A DNA stretch of 64,000 nucleotides from Pseudomonas juntendi. Its GTDB lineage: Bacteria; Pseudomonadota; Gammaproteobacteria; Pseudomonadales; Pseudomonadaceae. Each line of letters starts with the position of its first letter. The first letter of the stretch is position 1. Positions 8,825 to 16,609 of this stretch are shown here, in pieces. The stretch lies in NCBI RefSeq assembly GCF_009932375.1, contig NZ_BLJG01000093.1, forward strand, positions 1-64,000, written 5' to 3'. The notes under the pieces are model-generated. The model worked only from the letters and a program-made list of their open reading frames with translations. It did no database searches and was not told the DNA's origin. The translations under genes were made by a program, and so were the position numbers.

Positions 8825-8848
8825 GCTTCGCGGGCCCGCCCGCGAAGC
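8825..8848 (+). terminator. Strong hairpin between carrier and CoA-transferase genes
   Basis: GCTTCGCGGG (8825-8834), loop CCCG and GCCGCGAAGC-like arm CCCGCGAAGC (8839-8848) give a 10-bp stem. No T-run follows, and the next gene starts 34 nt later in the same direction. Attenuation, mRNA stabilisation that favours the carrier, or a degenerate REP hairpin are all possible. Confidence 0.45.
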
Positions 8849-8881
8849 CTGCTCGCCCGTAACCTGTTCGCGAGATCCGCC

Positions 8882-10684
8882 ATGTCCCGTATGCTAGATG
8901 ACGCCAGCCTCGGCTGGCGCAGCGGCCCCTCCCTGCCCGGCTGGCAGGGCCTGAGCCGCGCCCTGCAACACCACGGCCAGTGCCTTGGCCTGCGTGCCCT
9001 CGACGGCCTGGCCGAAGGGGCCGCGCTGCAGTTGGCCCACCCTGATCTGCACCCCGTTCACATGCGGTTCGTTGCACCGCCAGGTCTGCCCCTGGAGAGC
9101 ACCAGCGAGTTCATACAGCAAGCTGCCTGCGGCCTGATGTCGGTGCACGGCCGTGCCAGCGGGCGCCCGCAAGCACTGGGCGTGGATTACCTGGCCGCCC
9201 TCAACGCCGCCCTCGCCTGGCAGGCCAGCCTGGCTGCTGCCGTCGGCCAACTGCGCGGTGGGCAGTTCACCCAGGTAAGCCTGGACCCGCTGCGCGGCGG
9301 CCTGCTGAGTATCGGCCAGTACCTGGCTGGCGCAACCGCACCGGAAGACGCCGAACGGCTGCTGCCGGGGCAGGACGACGCCCTTGCCCGCCCGCCGTTC
9401 GTTTCCCTGGAAGGCACGGCCTTCGAACTGGAAACCCTCGACAGCCAGCCCTGGCGCCACTTCTGGCACGCCCTCGGCTTGCCCGACAGCCTGGCCGGCA
9501 AAGCCTGGCAGCACTTTCTGCTGCGCTATGCCAAGGCCGTGGCGCCGATGCCGGCCGAATGCCTGGACGCACTGGCGCGCCTGCCGCTGGCGCAGATCCG
9601 GCAGCAGGCGCGGGCCAGCGGGGTAGCGCTGGTGGTACTGCGCAGCCCGGCGCAGCGCCAGGCCGATGCCGACTACCCGGCCAGCCTGCACGCCCCCTGG
9701 CGGCTGACACCCGGCCCGCAGGCACCGCTGCGGCCAGCCCCGCGCCCAGCCGCGCTACCGTTGCAAGGCCTGCGCGTGCTGGAGTCATGCCGCCGTATCC
9801 AGGGGCCGCTGGCCGGGCACCTGCTGGCCCTGCTCGGTGCCGAGGTGATCCGCCTGGAGCCGCCAGGCGGCGACCCCCTGCGGCACATGCCGCCCTGCGC
9901 CGATGGCTGCTCGGTGCGCTTCGACGCGCTCAATCACCTGAAGACGGTACGCGAAGTGGATATCAAGTCCGCTGCAGGTCGCGCCGAGATCCACGCCCTG
10001 TGCGCCGACGCCGACGTGTTCCTGCACAACTGGGCCCCCGGCAAGGCCGCCGAGCTGGGTCTGGATGCCGCCGACCTGCAGCTTGCCCAGCCGGGCCTGG
10101 TGCATGCCTACGCCGGTGGCTGGGGCGATGCCCCGGTATCGGCGCCCGGCACCGACTTTACCGTGCAGGCGTGGTCCGGCGTCGCCGAGCGCATCGCCCG
10201 CGCCAGTGGCACACGTGGCGGCACGCTGTTCACCGCGCTCGATGTCCTGGGTGGTGTGATCAGCGCGCAAGGCATCTGCGCTGCGCTGCTCGACCGCAGC
10301 CTGCACGGGCGCGGCAACCAGGTACACAGCTCGCTGCTGGGCGCCGCCGACCTGCTGCTGGCCACCCCCTGTAACAGCACCCCGCCCAGCCTGCTGCAAG
10401 GGGTGTTCGAGACCGGCGACGGCCTGCTCGCACTGGACTGCCAGACACGCCAGCAGTGGCAAGCGCTGGAGCAACTACTGGGCGGCACCTGCACCCCCGC
10501 AGAGCTGCCCCGGCGCCTGGCCAGCGCCGACGCCCGGCACTGGCAGACGCGCTGCCAGCAGGCTGGCATTGCCGCCAGCCAGGTGCATCAGGACCTGGCG
10601 TGCCTGGCCAACGACCCGCGCCTGGCCGACTGCTTCGGTCAGCGTGCCTACCGATCCGTTCAATCACCCTGGAGTTTCACATGA
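8882..10684 (+). CDS. Double CaiB/BaiF (class III CoA-transferase-like) protein
   Basis: The protein has 600 residues, about 1.5 times a normal CaiB subunit. The C-terminal part from about residue 295 (LQGLRVLESC, GAEVIRLEPPGGDP) is a recognisable CaiB domain with the catalytic aspartate candidate in GTDFTVQAWSG. The N-terminal 290 residues look like a divergent, shortened CaiB copy (FIQQAACGLMSVHG, LAALNAALAWQA) in which I see no clear catalytic aspartate. Such fused pairs can act as intramolecular heterodimers, with one half structural. The family moves CoA between acids or racemises acyl-CoA. Its stop overlaps the next start (ATGA), tying it to the AMP ligase, so it may supply or recycle the acyl-CoA used by the PigE-like reductase. 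Confidence 0.75.
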   Translation: MSRMLDDASLGWRSGPSLPGWQGLSRALQHHGQCLGLRALDGLAEGAALQLAHPDLHPVHMRFVAPPGLPLESTSEFIQQAACGLMSVHGRASGRPQALGVDYLAALNAALAWQASLAAAVGQLRGGQFTQVSLDPLRGGLLSIGQYLAGATAPEDAERLLPGQDDALARPPFVSLEGTAFELETLDSQPWRHFWHALGLPDSLAGKAWQHFLLRYAKAVAPMPAECLDALARLPLAQIRQQARASGVALVVLRSPAQRQADADYPASLHAPWRLTPGPQAPLRPAPRPAALPLQGLRVLESCRRIQGPLAGHLLALLGAEVIRLEPPGGDPLRHMPPCADGCSVRFDALNHLKTVREVDIKSAAGRAEIHALCADADVFLHNWAPGKAAELGLDAADLQLAQPGLVHAYAGGWGDAPVSAPGTDFTVQAWSGVAERIARASGTRGGTLFTALDVLGGVISAQGICAALLDRSLHGRGNQVHSSLLGAADLLLATPCNSTPPSLLQGVFETGDGLLALDCQTRQQWQALEQLLGGTCTPAELPRRLASADARHWQTRCQQAGIAASQVHQDLACLANDPRLADCFGQRAYRSVQSPWSFT

Positions 10685-12330
10685 ACACTGCCGGCATCAT
10701 CGACCTGGTACCCCAGGCTGCCCGTCGCCGCTGGCGCGAAGACGGCAGCTACCCTAATCGCGACGTGTTCGACCTGTTCCGCGAACGCGCCCGGGAAACG
10801 CCGGCCAAGCCGGCGGTGCTGTCCCCCGAGGGCGACGTCAGCTATGCCGAACTGCTGGGCGCAGCCCTGCGCCTGGCCGGCAGCCTGCGCCAGTCGGGCA
10901 TCGTTGCCGGCGACGTGGTGGCCTACCAATTGAGCAACAGCTGGCGCTGCTGCGCCATCGACCTGGCGGTGGCGGCCCTGGGCGCCATCGTTGCACCCTT
11001 CCCGCCGGGGCGCGGCAAGCTCGACATCCAGGCGCTGGTGCGCCGCTGCGATGCCCGGGCGGTCATCGTACCGGCCACGTATGCCGACATCGACCTGTGC
11101 GAGGTCATCGAGTCGCTACGCCCAACCCTGCTCTCGTTGCGCGTGCTGATCGTAGACGGCGCACCGCGTGCAGGCTGGTCGACCCTCGACGCCCTGTTCG
11201 AGCATGCGCCGATCGACAGCACCAGCCTGCCGCGCGTGTGCCCCGACTCGCCAGTACGCCTGCTGGTGTCTTCCGGTACCGAATCCGAGCCCAAGCTGGT
11301 GGCGTATTCGCACAACGCACTGATCGGTGGACGGGGGCGCTTCCTGCAGCGCATCAGCGACGATGGCGCCGAATTCCGCGGCCTGTACCTGGTCCCGCTG
11401 GGGTCCTCGTTCGGCTCTACCGCCACCTTCGGCGTGCTCAGCTGGCTGGGCGGCTCGCTGGTGGTACTGCCGCGCTTCGAGGTGGGCGAGGCGATCAAGG
11501 CCATCGAGCGCCTGCGCCCAACCTTCATCCTTGGCGTGCCGACCATGCTGCAACGCATCGCCGCCGACCCGGCCCTGGCGCAGATCGACACCTCCAGCCT
11601 GCGCGGGCTGATCTGCGGCGGTTCGGTGATCGACCAGGCCACCGTGCTGCGCTGCAGCGAAGCGTTCGGCTGCGGTTTCATCAGCCTGTATGGCTCGGCC
11701 GACGGGGTGAACTGCCACAACACCCTGGACGACCCGCTGGAAGCGGTGCTGGGCAGCGTGGGCAAGCCCAACCCGGCGGTCTGCGAGATACGTATCGTCG
11801 ACGACCTGGGCCGCGAAGTGCCCCAGGGCAGCGTGGGTGAAATCACGGCACGCGGGCCGCTGAGCCCGATGCAGTACGTCAATGCGCCTGAGCTGGACGA
11901 GCGCTATCGCGACGCCGAGGGTTGGGTGCGCACCGGCGATCTGGGGTTCATCGACGCGGCCGGCTACCTCAAGCTCGCCGGGCGCAAGAAGGACATCATC
12001 ATCCGCGGCGGCGCCAACATCAGCCCGGTGCAGATCGAAGGCCTGGCCATGGCCCACCCGGACGTGGTGAGCGTGGCCTGCGTGCCGGTGCCCGACCCGG
12101 ACCTGGGCCAGCGCGTATGCCTGTGCGTGACCCTGCGCGACGGCGCCCCGCGCTTCGCCCTGCAGGACATCACCGGGTTCCTGCGCGAACAGGGGCTGGA
12201 AGTGAACAAGCTGCCGGAATACCTGCGCTTTTATCGCCACCTGCCACTGACACCGGCCGGCAAGGTCGACAAGCGTGCCTTGGCCGCCGACGCAGCCGGG
12301 CTGGGCGAGCCCGTGCGGCAGGTGGGCTGA
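10681..12330 (+). CDS. AMP-forming acyl-CoA/acyl-adenylate ligase
   Basis: This 549-residue ANL-superfamily enzyme starts at the ATG overlapping the previous stop. It shows the A3 P-loop variant SSGTESEPK near residue 195, YGSADG (A5), RTGDLGF (A7), GRKKDIIIRGG (A8) and the A10 lysine in TPAGKVDKRAL. Both halves needed for adenylation and thioester formation are present. The A3 motif has Glu-Ser-Glu where Thr-Gly-Leu or Ser-Gly is usual, which is seen in some biosynthetic ligases. It probably activates a carboxylic acid precursor as the CoA thioester or adenylate. A role in activating an acid for attack by the carrier thiocarboxylate is an alternative suggested by the cluster. Confidence 0.85.
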   Translation: MNTAGIIDLVPQAARRRWREDGSYPNRDVFDLFRERARETPAKPAVLSPEGDVSYAELLGAALRLAGSLRQSGIVAGDVVAYQLSNSWRCCAIDLAVAALGAIVAPFPPGRGKLDIQALVRRCDARAVIVPATYADIDLCEVIESLRPTLLSLRVLIVDGAPRAGWSTLDALFEHAPIDSTSLPRVCPDSPVRLLVSSGTESEPKLVAYSHNALIGGRGRFLQRISDDGAEFRGLYLVPLGSSFGSTATFGVLSWLGGSLVVLPRFEVGEAIKAIERLRPTFILGVPTMLQRIAADPALAQIDTSSLRGLICGGSVIDQATVLRCSEAFGCGFISLYGSADGVNCHNTLDDPLEAVLGSVGKPNPAVCEIRIVDDLGREVPQGSVGEITARGPLSPMQYVNAPELDERYRDAEGWVRTGDLGFIDAAGYLKLAGRKKDIIIRGGANISPVQIEGLAMAHPDVVSVACVPVPDPDLGQRVCLCVTLRDGAPRFALQDITGFLREQGLEVNKLPEYLRFYRHLPLTPAGKVDKRALAADAAGLGEPVRQVG

Positions 12331-12333
12331 GCC

Positions 12334-13542
12334 ATGGCCAACGAGCACGTCATTGAACTGGCGCAACGGGTACGCCACTTCGTCGAGCGGCAGATTTTGC
12401 CCCGTGAGGCCGAGCTGGGCCGCTGCGACGCGGCGGCAGCGCGGCTGAGCGCCGAACTGCAGGCGCAGGCCAAGGCCGCCGGGGTATTCGGCAATTTCTA
12501 CCCCGTGGCCGACGGCGGTCGCCTCGCGCGCCTGAGCGACTACCTGGAGGTGGCCGCCGAAGAAGGCCGCAGCGAGTTCGCGCCGGCGATTCTCGGCTGC
12601 GACGCCACGCTGGACTGCCACATGCTGGCACGCCACGCCAACCCAAGCCTGCGCGAGCGCGTGTACCTGCCGCTGGTGCGCGGCGAGCAAGTGCCCTGCT
12701 ATGCCATGTCCGAGCCCGACAGCATCGGCTCGATCCCGGCCACCCTGAACAGCCGCGCCCAATGGCAAGGCGACCACTGGCGGCTGACGGCGCGCAAGTG
12801 GTTCATCTGCCGTGCCGAGCGGGCAGATTTCGCCACCGTCATCGCCCGCACCGACGAGGGCCCGTTGCAGACCGGCCTGTCGATGCTGGTGGTGCCCTGC
12901 AACAGCCCAGGCTTTCGTTTTGTGCGGCCACTGGCGCTGCTAGGTCGTCAGCAGGGCCAGGGGGAGCTGCACCTGGAGGGGGTGCGGGTGGAGCCTGACC
13001 AGGTGCTGGGCGCGCCAGGCCAGGGCCTGATGCTGATGCAGCAACGCCTGGGCCTGGGCCGCCTGTTGCGCGCCGCCCACTGGCTGGGCCTGGCCCGGCG
13101 CTGCTTCGACGATCTGTGCGCGCGGGTGCACTCGGCCCGCGGCGCGCAGGCACGGCTCGCCGACAAGCAACTGGTACGTGCCCGGGTATACCGCTGTTAC
13201 CGCGAGATCGCCGCGGCCCGGGGCCTGCTGCGCGAGGCAGCGGCCACCTTCGATCGCGGCCAGGCCAGCGCCATCGAAGTCAACCTGGCCAAGCTGGCGG
13301 CCTCCGATGCGCTGTCGCTGGCCGTGGATTCGGCGATCCAGATAATGGGCGCCGAGGGCCTGAGCGAGCTGTCGCCGCTGTCGGGCATCTACCGCGGCGC
13401 CCGCACCACGCACATTCTCGACGGCACCGACGACGCGCTGATCAGCACCCTGGGGCGCGACCTGCTCCAGGCCACGCGCCCCGGCTGCGCCTTCGACGTG
13501 CTGACCCCTTCCGTACCTTCGCCTGCCAAGGAGGCCCCATGA
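12334..13542 (+). CDS. Acyl-CoA dehydrogenase-family flavoprotein, catalytic Glu apparently replaced
   Basis: This 402-residue protein has acyl-CoA dehydrogenase architecture: an N-terminal helical domain, a middle beta domain (CYAMSEPDSIGS is the usual AxTEPxxGSD region, with S for the first T) and a C-terminal helical bundle (AIQIMGAEGLSE). Where MCAD-type enzymes have Tyr-Glu-Gly-Thr with the catalytic base, this one reads ILDGTDDALI, so Glu is Asp. It may use a base elsewhere, as isovaleryl-CoA dehydrogenase does, or catalyse a different flavin reaction. In this cluster it could make the 2-enoyl thioester needed for a PigD-type acceptor, or oxidise the pyrroline as PigB does in prodigiosin synthesis. 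It lies 3 nt after the ligase. Confidence 0.8.
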   Translation: MANEHVIELAQRVRHFVERQILPREAELGRCDAAAARLSAELQAQAKAAGVFGNFYPVADGGRLARLSDYLEVAAEEGRSEFAPAILGCDATLDCHMLARHANPSLRERVYLPLVRGEQVPCYAMSEPDSIGSIPATLNSRAQWQGDHWRLTARKWFICRAERADFATVIARTDEGPLQTGLSMLVVPCNSPGFRFVRPLALLGRQQGQGELHLEGVRVEPDQVLGAPGQGLMLMQQRLGLGRLLRAAHWLGLARRCFDDLCARVHSARGAQARLADKQLVRARVYRCYREIAAARGLLREAAATFDRGQASAIEVNLAKLAASDALSLAVDSAIQIMGAEGLSELSPLSGIYRGARTTHILDGTDDALISTLGRDLLQATRPGCAFDVLTPSVPSPAKEAP

Positions 13543-14717
13543 AGCGGCATGTTCCGCTAGCCGCCCTGCTTACCTGCGCCATGGGCCTGCCGATGATGGT
13601 GTTCTATGCGCTGGGTGTACTCGGCCCGCAACTGATTCAAGCGCTGGGGCTGGACCGTGAGCAACTGGGCTGGCTGACCACCAGCGCATTCGGCCTGGCG
13701 GCGCTGCTCTCGCCATGGGCCGGGGCGCTGGTACAGCGCATTGGCTCGCGCCGTGGCTTACAGGCGCTGTTCATGCTGGTGGCACTGTCCTTCAGCCTGG
13801 TGCTGGTGCTGCCGGGCTTCGTCGGGCTGGTGATCGCCCTGGCCTTCTGCGGCGTGGCCCAGGCGCTGGCCAACCCGGCTACCAACCAGGCCATCGCCCA
13901 GTCGGTGGACGCACCGCGCGCCAGCCTGGTAGGCATCAAGCAGGCCGGGGTGCAGGCCTCGGCGCTGCTCGCCGGCCTGGCCCTGCCGCTGCTCAGCCAG
14001 GCCCTGGGCTGGCGCATGGCGCTGGGCTGCTGGGCGCCATTGGCGCTGCTGCTGGCGCTGCTGGTCGCTCGGCATATCGCCCCAGCGCCCCAGGCGCATC
14101 GACCGCCCGTACGCGTACAGCGGCCCAACGGCTGGCTGCTGCGGCTGATGGCCATCCAGGGCTGCGCCGGGCTGTGCCTGTCGGCCTTCATCACCTTTTT
14201 TGGCGTGCATGCCAGCAGCCTCGGTGTGACGCCCGCGAGCATCGGCCTGATGATCAGTGCGTTCGGCGTCACCGGTGTGCTTTCACGGCTGCTGCTCACG
14301 CCGTTGGGCGCGGCTTTCAGGGATGAAACCGTGTTGCTGGGCGGCCTGTTCCTGTTCGCCCTGGCGACGATCGTGTTGATGCAACTGGCCACGCCCGCGC
14401 GCCACTGGCCCCTGTGGGCCGCGGTGGTCGGAATGGGCCTGAGCCTGGTCGCCAGCAACGCGGTGGCCATGAGCATGCTGCTGCGCGAACCGCGCTTCGG
14501 CGGGGTTGCCGGTAGCGCCGGGCTGCTGTCGCTGGGGTTCTTTGGCGGTATCGCACTGGGCCCACCGCTGTTCGCCGTGCTGCTGCGCCAGCCCGGCAGC
14601 TTCACCGCGGGCTGGACACTGCTGATGATCGCCTTGTGCCTGGGCGCCGGGCTATGCCGCAGCCTGTACCGGGCGCGGCAGGTGTCGGAGGGCTGCGCCG
14701 ATGCCGGAACAGCCTAA
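13539..14717 (+). CDS. MFS transporter, second of the cluster
   Basis: This is a 392-residue protein with about twelve membrane segments. An MFS loop motif follows TM2 (GALVQRIGSRRG) and the region ANPATNQAIAQ is typical of CynX/NNP-like or aromatic acid type members. The ATG at 13539 overlaps the dehydrogenase stop and has AAGGAG 5 nt upstream. Its end overlaps the GH88-like gene by 17 nt. With two transporters in one pathway, one may import a precursor and the other export the product; the sequence does not say which. Confidence 0.82.
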   Translation: MKRHVPLAALLTCAMGLPMMVFYALGVLGPQLIQALGLDREQLGWLTTSAFGLAALLSPWAGALVQRIGSRRGLQALFMLVALSFSLVLVLPGFVGLVIALAFCGVAQALANPATNQAIAQSVDAPRASLVGIKQAGVQASALLAGLALPLLSQALGWRMALGCWAPLALLLALLVARHIAPAPQAHRPPVRVQRPNGWLLRLMAIQGCAGLCLSAFITFFGVHASSLGVTPASIGLMISAFGVTGVLSRLLLTPLGAAFRDETVLLGGLFLFALATIVLMQLATPARHWPLWAAVVGMGLSLVASNAVAMSMLLREPRFGGVAGSAGLLSLGFFGGIALGPPLFAVLLRQPGSFTAGWTLLMIALCLGAGLCRSLYRARQVSEGCADAGTA

Positions 14718-15756
14718 ACGCGAGGCGATCATCGAAGCCCTGCTGGCGCCCCTGCCGCGCATCTCGCAGCAGTGCGATGGCCATTTCCCGTTGTACCGCG
14801 TCGATCGGGACTCGCCCTGGAAACTGTCGCGCCGCGGCTCCTGGCTGGGCGGCTTCTGGGCCGCGCTTTGGTGGCGGCGCGCTCAGGCCAGTGGCAATGC
14901 GGTGGATGTGGCCGAAGCACGGACCTGGAGCGCCCGGCTGGCCGCACAGCTTGGCGAACCGAGTGTCAACCGCAGCTTCGTGTTCTGGTACGGCGCCGGC
15001 CTTGCCGCCCGCCAGTCGTGCGACGAGCAGGTGCGTGGCCTAGCCACCCAGGCGGCCGCGGCACTGGCCGCGGACTTCGATCCGCAGTTGGGCGGTTGGT
15101 GGCTGGGCACAGGGCTGGGGGCTGGCGAGCCTGGCGCCAGGACCTTGGACATCGACGCACTGGCCCCGACCCTCGCCCTGCTGCATGCAAGCCCGGACGC
15201 CGACCATTGGGCCTTGGCACGGCAACACCTGCAGCGTTGCCTGAACAGCTTGTCCGAGCCCTCGGGCGCCTGGGCCAATCAGGCCCTGTTGCTGCCAGGC
15301 GGTAACTGGCAGCGTACCGCACCAGGCCAATGGGCACGGGGGCAGGCCTGGGCGATGCTGGGGCTGGCCGAGGCCGTAGGTCGCTATGGTGGTGAATACG
15401 CCGAGGCCGCAGGCCGGGCCTGCGAGTACTGGACCCAGCGCTGGGGCACGGCCGCCAGCGGCCGCCCAGGCGCCGACGAGGCCGACCCCTGCGCCATCGC
15501 CATCGCCTCGGTGGCCTTGCTGCGCCTATGGCAATGCCTGCCGGGGCGTAATGCCTGGTGCGAGCTGGCCTGCCGGCAGATAGCCGGGCTGCTGACAACG
15601 TCGGTGCGGCACGGCTGCTTCATCGGCCACCGCTATCGCCTTGATGCGCAGCGTACCGGCCTGGTGGAAACGCCCTGCGCGACCTTTTTCCTGGTCGAGG
15701 CGCTGCGCGCCCAGGGTCAGGTACTGGCTGGCGACGGCGGCGTGGCGGGGTGGTGA
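14701..15756 (+). CDS. GH88-like (unsaturated glucuronyl hydrolase fold) protein
   Basis: This 351-residue protein resembles glycoside hydrolase family 88/105 in its Trp-rich start (SPWKLSRRGSWLGGFWAALW), a central ARGQAWAMLGLAEA near residue 213 that matches the family signature W-x-R-G-Q-x-W-x-x-x-G, and alternating helices expected for an alpha/alpha barrel. No signal peptide is seen, so it is probably cytoplasmic. GH88 enzymes hydrate unsaturated uronic acids, which seems out of place here. It overlaps the MFS gene by 17 nt, so it belongs to the operon. It may remove a protecting sugar, hydrate an enol ether-like double bond in a pathway intermediate, or have lost hydrolase activity. Confidence 0.65.
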   Translation: MPEQPKREAIIEALLAPLPRISQQCDGHFPLYRVDRDSPWKLSRRGSWLGGFWAALWWRRAQASGNAVDVAEARTWSARLAAQLGEPSVNRSFVFWYGAGLAARQSCDEQVRGLATQAAAALAADFDPQLGGWWLGTGLGAGEPGARTLDIDALAPTLALLHASPDADHWALARQHLQRCLNSLSEPSGAWANQALLLPGGNWQRTAPGQWARGQAWAMLGLAEAVGRYGGEYAEAAGRACEYWTQRWGTAASGRPGADEADPCAIAIASVALLRLWQCLPGRNAWCELACRQIAGLLTTSVRHGCFIGHRYRLDAQRTGLVETPCATFFLVEALRAQGQVLAGDGGVAGW

Positions 15757-15765
15757 GCGGCGGGC

Positions 15766-15954
15766 GTGCCGGGGCGTTCGCCTTTGGACAGATCGGCCTT
15801 GCAGCAAACCGAAGTTTTTGTGAGTAAAGTTGCTCCTACCACAGAGCCCAATGGCACAATTTCACCCACCGGTGCGGCAATGCAATACCTCACACCTAAT
15901 CGTAGCGAATGGGGCACTCCAAAATTGATAGGCACCCTTTCCAACCAGGGCTGA
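15766..15954 (+). pseudogene. Remnant resembling the C-terminal tail of a secreted toxin
   Basis: An open frame of 62 codons, starting only with a GTG and lacking a convincing ribosome binding site, encodes a tail with VSKVAPTTEP, GAAMQYLTPN and GTPKLIGTL. The bases here are visibly richer in A and T than the flanking genes, which is common for polymorphic toxin tips. Its stop is 2 nt before the start of the next small gene, as in toxin-immunity pairs. The AMQYLTP segment faintly recalls the end of TNT-type NADase domains, but this is weak. I infer a 5'-truncated effector end; it could also be non-coding. Confidence 0.3.
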
Positions 15955-15956
15955 AC

Positions 15957-16268
15957 ATGAACACCGAAAAACTCAAACAGGAGTCGGTCAAGCTTCGCCT
16001 GCTGATCGACAGCCTGAAGGCACAGGACCCCGCCGCCATGAAATTGTGCGTCGAGCTAGAGCCACTGCTGCATGCGGCAGAGCAACAGCTGATCCACTGC
16101 GCCATGGAATGGCGCGACATCCCGGGTCACTCCCTGTTCACTGAAGAAGGCTTGCAGCAGTATGCTGATCTCGAGCATGCGTTTGCAGAGTTTCGCATTG
16201 AGTTGACAGGTGGAGAGTCAGCTACGTTGGCCCGGCTCAAAGCGTGTATGGGCGAGAAACCCCAATAA
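15957..16268 (+). CDS. Small helical protein, possible immunity protein
   Basis: This 103-residue protein starts at the ATG preceded by AGGG 7 nt upstream; an ATG at 15909 in frame is less well placed. It is rich in Leu, Glu and Ala and looks almost wholly helical, with two cysteines (KLCVEL, IHCAMEW) and no signal peptide or membrane segment. I do not recognise a family. Tight coupling to the toxin-like tail upstream and a type VI secretion gene remnant downstream suggest a cytoplasmic immunity protein that outlived its toxin. Orphan immunity genes are common at such loci. A plain hypothetical protein is the alternative. Confidence 0.55.
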   Translation: MNTEKLKQESVKLRLLIDSLKAQDPAAMKLCVELEPLLHAAEQQLIHCAMEWRDIPGHSLFTEEGLQQYADLEHAFAEFRIELTGGESATLARLKACMGEKPQ

Positions 16269-16333
16269 GATAGCAACTGATTTCCTATGTCGTGACCCCG
16301 GCAGCCGATCCTGGATGAGGGTGCAAACCGGCG

Positions 16334-16552
16334 GCCCACTCGATCGCCCGGGACGAAGCCTTCAGCATGCTGGCCGGCATCGCTCAGTTTTTCAAACAGA
16401 CTGAACCGCAAAGCCCGGTGCCGTATCTGATAGAACGTGCCATCAAGTGGGGCAACATGCCGCTGGAAGGCTGGCTGAGCGATGTGATCAAAGACAGCAA
16501 TGTGGTGGACAACATTCGCGACGTACTTGGCACCCGCGAACCGAAACCCTGA
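16334..16552 (+). pseudogene. 3' remnant of tssA (type VI secretion, ImpA family)
   Basis: From about 16334 the frame reads AHSIARDEAFSMLAGI and then [18 protein letters not shown] and [11 protein letters not shown], the strongly conserved end of TssA/ImpA proteins (RxDA...YFRRTEPHSPV...WGxMPL). A stop codon (TGA at 16316) lies in frame just upstream and the N-terminal several hundred codons are absent. An internal ATG at 16367 could give 61 residues, but no TssA function is expected. No other tss gene is in the window. It marks a deletion or insertion scar at a former type VI secretion locus. Confidence 0.75.
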
Positions 16553-16609
16553 CCCACGTCAGCGACTATGCTGCTACCGTGAGCTTCCCGTACCGCCAAG
16601 GAAAGCGCC

